Of a DNA stretch of 6,742 nt, positions 5,206-6,742 are shown in pieces. The position numbers and the translations under genes are program-made. The stretch is from positions 1-6,742 of the forward strand of contig CAIMEK010000493.1 in assembly GCA_903839965.1 (NCBI GenBank), given 5' to 3'. The notes below the pieces were generated by a model. It ran no database searches. It saw nothing but the letters and a program-made list of their open reading frames with translations, and had not been told where the DNA came from. The stretch is from an uncultured Acetobacteraceae bacterium (lineage in GTDB: Bacteria > Pseudomonadota > Alphaproteobacteria > Acetobacterales > Acetobacteraceae). Positions within the stretch are counted from its first letter, which is position 1; each line of letters starts with the position of its first letter.

Positions 5206-6096
5206 ATGCCGCGCATTTGCATGTCATTGCGACTTTGGCCGTTGCTGCTGGCGGCTCTGCTGGCCGGCTGCGGCGACCTGCCGCGCCCGTTCGCGGGCAA
5301 TCCCGGGGCTACGGCGCGGCGGCTGTCGCAGCCGCCGCCGGCGCGGCTGGCGGTGCCGAAGCCGGAGACCGCGCTGCTCGGCGATGCCGCCGGCACCGCG
5401 CTGTCGGATGCGCTGGCGGACGCGCTGCTGGCGCAGGAGGTGCCCGCGGTGGCGGGGCCGCCGCGCACCGGCGACTGGCGCCTGGTGGCCAGCGCGGAGC
5501 TGCGCGACACCGACGTGGTGCCGGTGTTCACCGTGCAGGACCCGGCGGGCGTCGAGCAGGAGACCTCCCAGGGCAGCGCGGTGCCGGGCGCCGCCTGGGC
5601 CGAGGGGGCGCCGCAGACGCTGCAGCGCGTGGCCGCCGCGGCCGCCCCCAACATCGCCTCGCTGCTCACCCGGATCGAGGCGGCGCGCCGGCAAAGCGAC
5701 CCCAACAGCCTGGTGAACCGGCCGACGCGGGTGTTCTTCAAGGGCGTGCGCGGCGCGCCGGGCGACGGCAACGCGGCGCTGGAGCGGCAGATCCGCAGCC
5801 AGTTGCCGGGGCTTGGGCCGGTGGTGCAGGACAATCCGGAGGGCGCCGATTTCGCGCTCGAAGGGCGGGTCGTCACGGAGCCGCTCGCCGGCAAGATGAT
5901 GCGGGTGGAAATCCAGTGGCGGGTGGACGACGCCCAGGGCAAGGAGGCCGGCAAGGTCGCGCAACTGCAGGAGATGCCGGCCGGCACGCTGAGCCTGTAC
6001 TGGGGCGACGTGGCGGTGGTGGTGGTCGAGCAGGCGGCCCCCGGCATCCGCGAGGTGCTGATCAACTGGATCGGCGCGAAGCCGCCGGGATCGTGA
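5206..6096 (+). CDS. Predicted lipoprotein of unknown function with two related domains
   Basis: I do not recognise a named family. The 296-residue product has a lipoprotein signal: a hydrophobic stretch LWPLLLAALLAGC with the lipobox cysteine at residue 22. It should be exported and lipidated, and Lgt is encoded in the same operon. A Pro/Ala-rich linker (25-55) follows. The mature protein appears to be an internal duplication. TVQDPAG (109-115) matches RVDDAQG (239-245), VPG (126-128) matches MPA (257-259), and AAPNIASLL (146-154) matches AAPGIREVL (277-285). The offset is 130-131 residues, with a preceding helix-like segment in each copy (64-75 and 190-200). There is no membrane segment after the signal and no catalytic motif. 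Start choice is uncertain: ATG 5206 (10 bases after the pgeF stop) or ATG 5221, which gives 291 residues with Cys17. Neither has a Shine-Dalgarno. It is the last gene before a promoter-like sequence and prs. Confidence 0.82.
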   Translation: MPRICMSLRLWPLLLAALLAGCGDLPRPFAGNPGATARRLSQPPPARLAVPKPETALLGDAAGTALSDALADALLAQEVPAVAGPPRTGDWRLVASAELRDTDVVPVFTVQDPAGVEQETSQGSAVPGAAWAEGAPQTLQRVAAAAAPNIASLLTRIEAARRQSDPNSLVNRPTRVFFKGVRGAPGDGNAALERQIRSQLPGLGPVVQDNPEGADFALEGRVVTEPLAGKMMRVEIQWRVDDAQGKEAGKVAQLQEMPAGTLSLYWGDVAVVVVEQAAPGIREVLINWIGAKPPGS

Positions 6097-6137
6097 CGCG
6101 GCCCGGCCGGGCGGTGTCGCGGGATTGTCACGCTTCA

Positions 6138-6166
6138 TGGACAGCGCGGCGATGCGTTGCTAGAAG
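6138..6166 (+). promoter_or_regulatory. Probable sigma-70 promoter for prs
   Basis: TGGACA (6138-6143) and TAGAAG (6161-6166) are separated by exactly 17 bases and together match nine of twelve consensus positions, the best promoter-like pair found in the window. It sits in the 130-bp gap between the lipoprotein gene and prs. It would start a transcript near 6172-6174 with a leader of about 55 bases. A CGCGCG...CGCGCG hairpin (6168-6186) lies at the predicted 5' end. Confidence 0.55.
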
Positions 6167-6226
6167 CCGCGCGTCGCCGTCGCGCGCCGCGCCGAATGCG
6201 CCCCCGGCCTGCCTGGAACGGAGCCG

Positions 6227-6742
6227 ATGAAGATCGTTGCCTGCAACAGCAATCGGCCGCTGGCCGAGGCCGTGGCCGCCACCCTGAGCCTGCCGCTGAC
6301 GCGCGCCTCGGTGCGACGCTTCGCCGACATGGAGATTTTCGTCGAGATCCACGAGAACATCCGTGGCGAGGACGTGTTCGTCATCCAGTCCACGTCGTAC
6401 CCGGCGAACGACAACCTGATGGAACTGCTGATCACGCTGGACGCGCTGCGCCGCGCCTCGGCGCGGCGGGTGACGGCGGTGATCCCGTATTTCGGCTACG
6501 CGCGCCAGGACCGCAAATCGGGCCCGCGCACGCCGATCAGCGCCAAGCTGGTGGCCAACCTGATCGTCAAGGCCGGCGCCAACCGGGTGCTGACGATGGA
6601 TCTGCACGCGGACCAGATTCAGGGCTTTTTCGACATCCCGGTGGACAATCTGTTCGCCGCACCGACCTTTGCCCGGCACATCAAGGAAACCTCCCCCGAT
6701 CCGGGGAACCTCATGATCGTGTCGCCCGACGTGGGCGGTGTG
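6227..6742 (+). CDS. prs: Ribose-phosphate pyrophosphokinase, N-terminal 172 residues (3' end beyond window)
   Basis: Prs makes 5-phosphoribosyl-1-pyrophosphate from ribose 5-phosphate and ATP, feeding purine, pyrimidine, histidine, tryptophan and NAD synthesis in the cytoplasm. The visible half begins with MKIVACNSNRPLAEAVA, where the family sugar/nucleotide-binding fold starts. It contains RRFADMEIFVEI (30-41), YFGYARQDRK (88-97) and the PRPP synthetase signature DLHADQIQGFFDIPVD (125-140), with His127 in the ATP/metal site. It then runs into IVSPDVGGV at the window edge. Full-length family members have about 310-320 residues, so about 140 are missing. The start ATG 6227 is preceded by GGAA (6215-6218, spacing eight) and GGAG (6220-6223, spacing three); the former is the likelier ribosome binding site. 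The gene probably has its own promoter and is not simply the tail of the lgt operon. Confidence 0.96.
   Translation, partial: MKIVACNSNRPLAEAVAATLSLPLTRASVRRFADMEIFVEIHENIRGEDVFVIQSTSYPANDNLMELLITLDALRRASARRVTAVIPYFGYARQDRKSGPRTPISAKLVANLIVKAGANRVLTMDLHADQIQGFFDIPVDNLFAAPTFARHIKETSPDPGNLMIVSPDVGGV

Noticed and set aside
6101..6112. GCCCGGCCGGGC palindrome after the lipoprotein stop as a terminator
   Set aside because: A perfect 12-base palindrome leaves no loop, and no T-tract follows. It cannot be called a rho-independent terminator from sequence alone.
6125..6130. TTGTCA as the -35 of the prs promoter
   Set aside because: It matches five of six consensus bases, but no acceptable -10 lies 16-18 bases downstream. 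TGGACA at 6138 pairs far better with TAGAAG at 6161.
4059..6131. 690-residue minus-strand open frame across pgeF and the lipoprotein gene
   Set aside because: It lies antisense to two genes with clear family motifs or a lipobox, has low-complexity composition, and shows no recognisable domain. Long antisense frames are common at this GC content.

Overview
The window is high-GC bacterial chromosome (roughly 70% G+C by eye) packed with housekeeping genes. The protein set (UbiK/BMFP, an alphaproteobacterial-type YbjN protein, an NDUFAF7/MidA-type methyltransferase next to lgt and pgeF) points to Alphaproteobacteria. The protein wording, the lipoprotein before prs and the GC content suggest the Acetobacteraceae/Rhodospirillales side. 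That placement is from memory of the families, not from a search. I see no mobile element, CRISPR array, rRNA/tRNA gene or compositional island.

Layout. Two transcription units diverge from a 73-bp intergenic region at 1586-1658. Leftward (minus strand) run ubiK (1268-1585), a YbjN-domain gene (544-1047) and proC (from 539, cut by the window start). The YbjN gene and proC are 4 bp apart. A 220-bp gap with a possible promoter of its own separates them from ubiK. Rightward (plus strand) run hldD (1659-2633), lgt (2642-3451), an NDUFAF7/MidA-family SAM methyltransferase (3454-4425), pgeF (4422-5195) and a lipoprotein gene (5206-6096). Spacings of 8 bp, 2 bp, a 4-bp ATGA overlap and about 10 bp suggest a single operon. 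After a 130-bp gap containing the best promoter-like sequence in the window, prs (6227 onward) runs off the right end.

Functional reading. The rightward operon is mainly about the cell envelope: ADP-heptose for LPS (HldD), lipid attachment to prolipoproteins (Lgt), correction of mis-made peptidoglycan precursors (PgeF) and a predicted lipoprotein that would itself be an Lgt substrate. The methyltransferase is related to a complex I assembly factor. UbiK, on the other side of the divergent promoter, helps ubiquinone synthesis, so a respiratory thread also runs through the locus. ProC (proline) and Prs (PRPP) are central biosynthesis.

Nothing here is clearly a new system. The points most worth a second look are an internal duplication in the unnamed lipoprotein, and the compact divergent promoter, where hldD appears leaderless while ubiK has a perfect AGGAGG.
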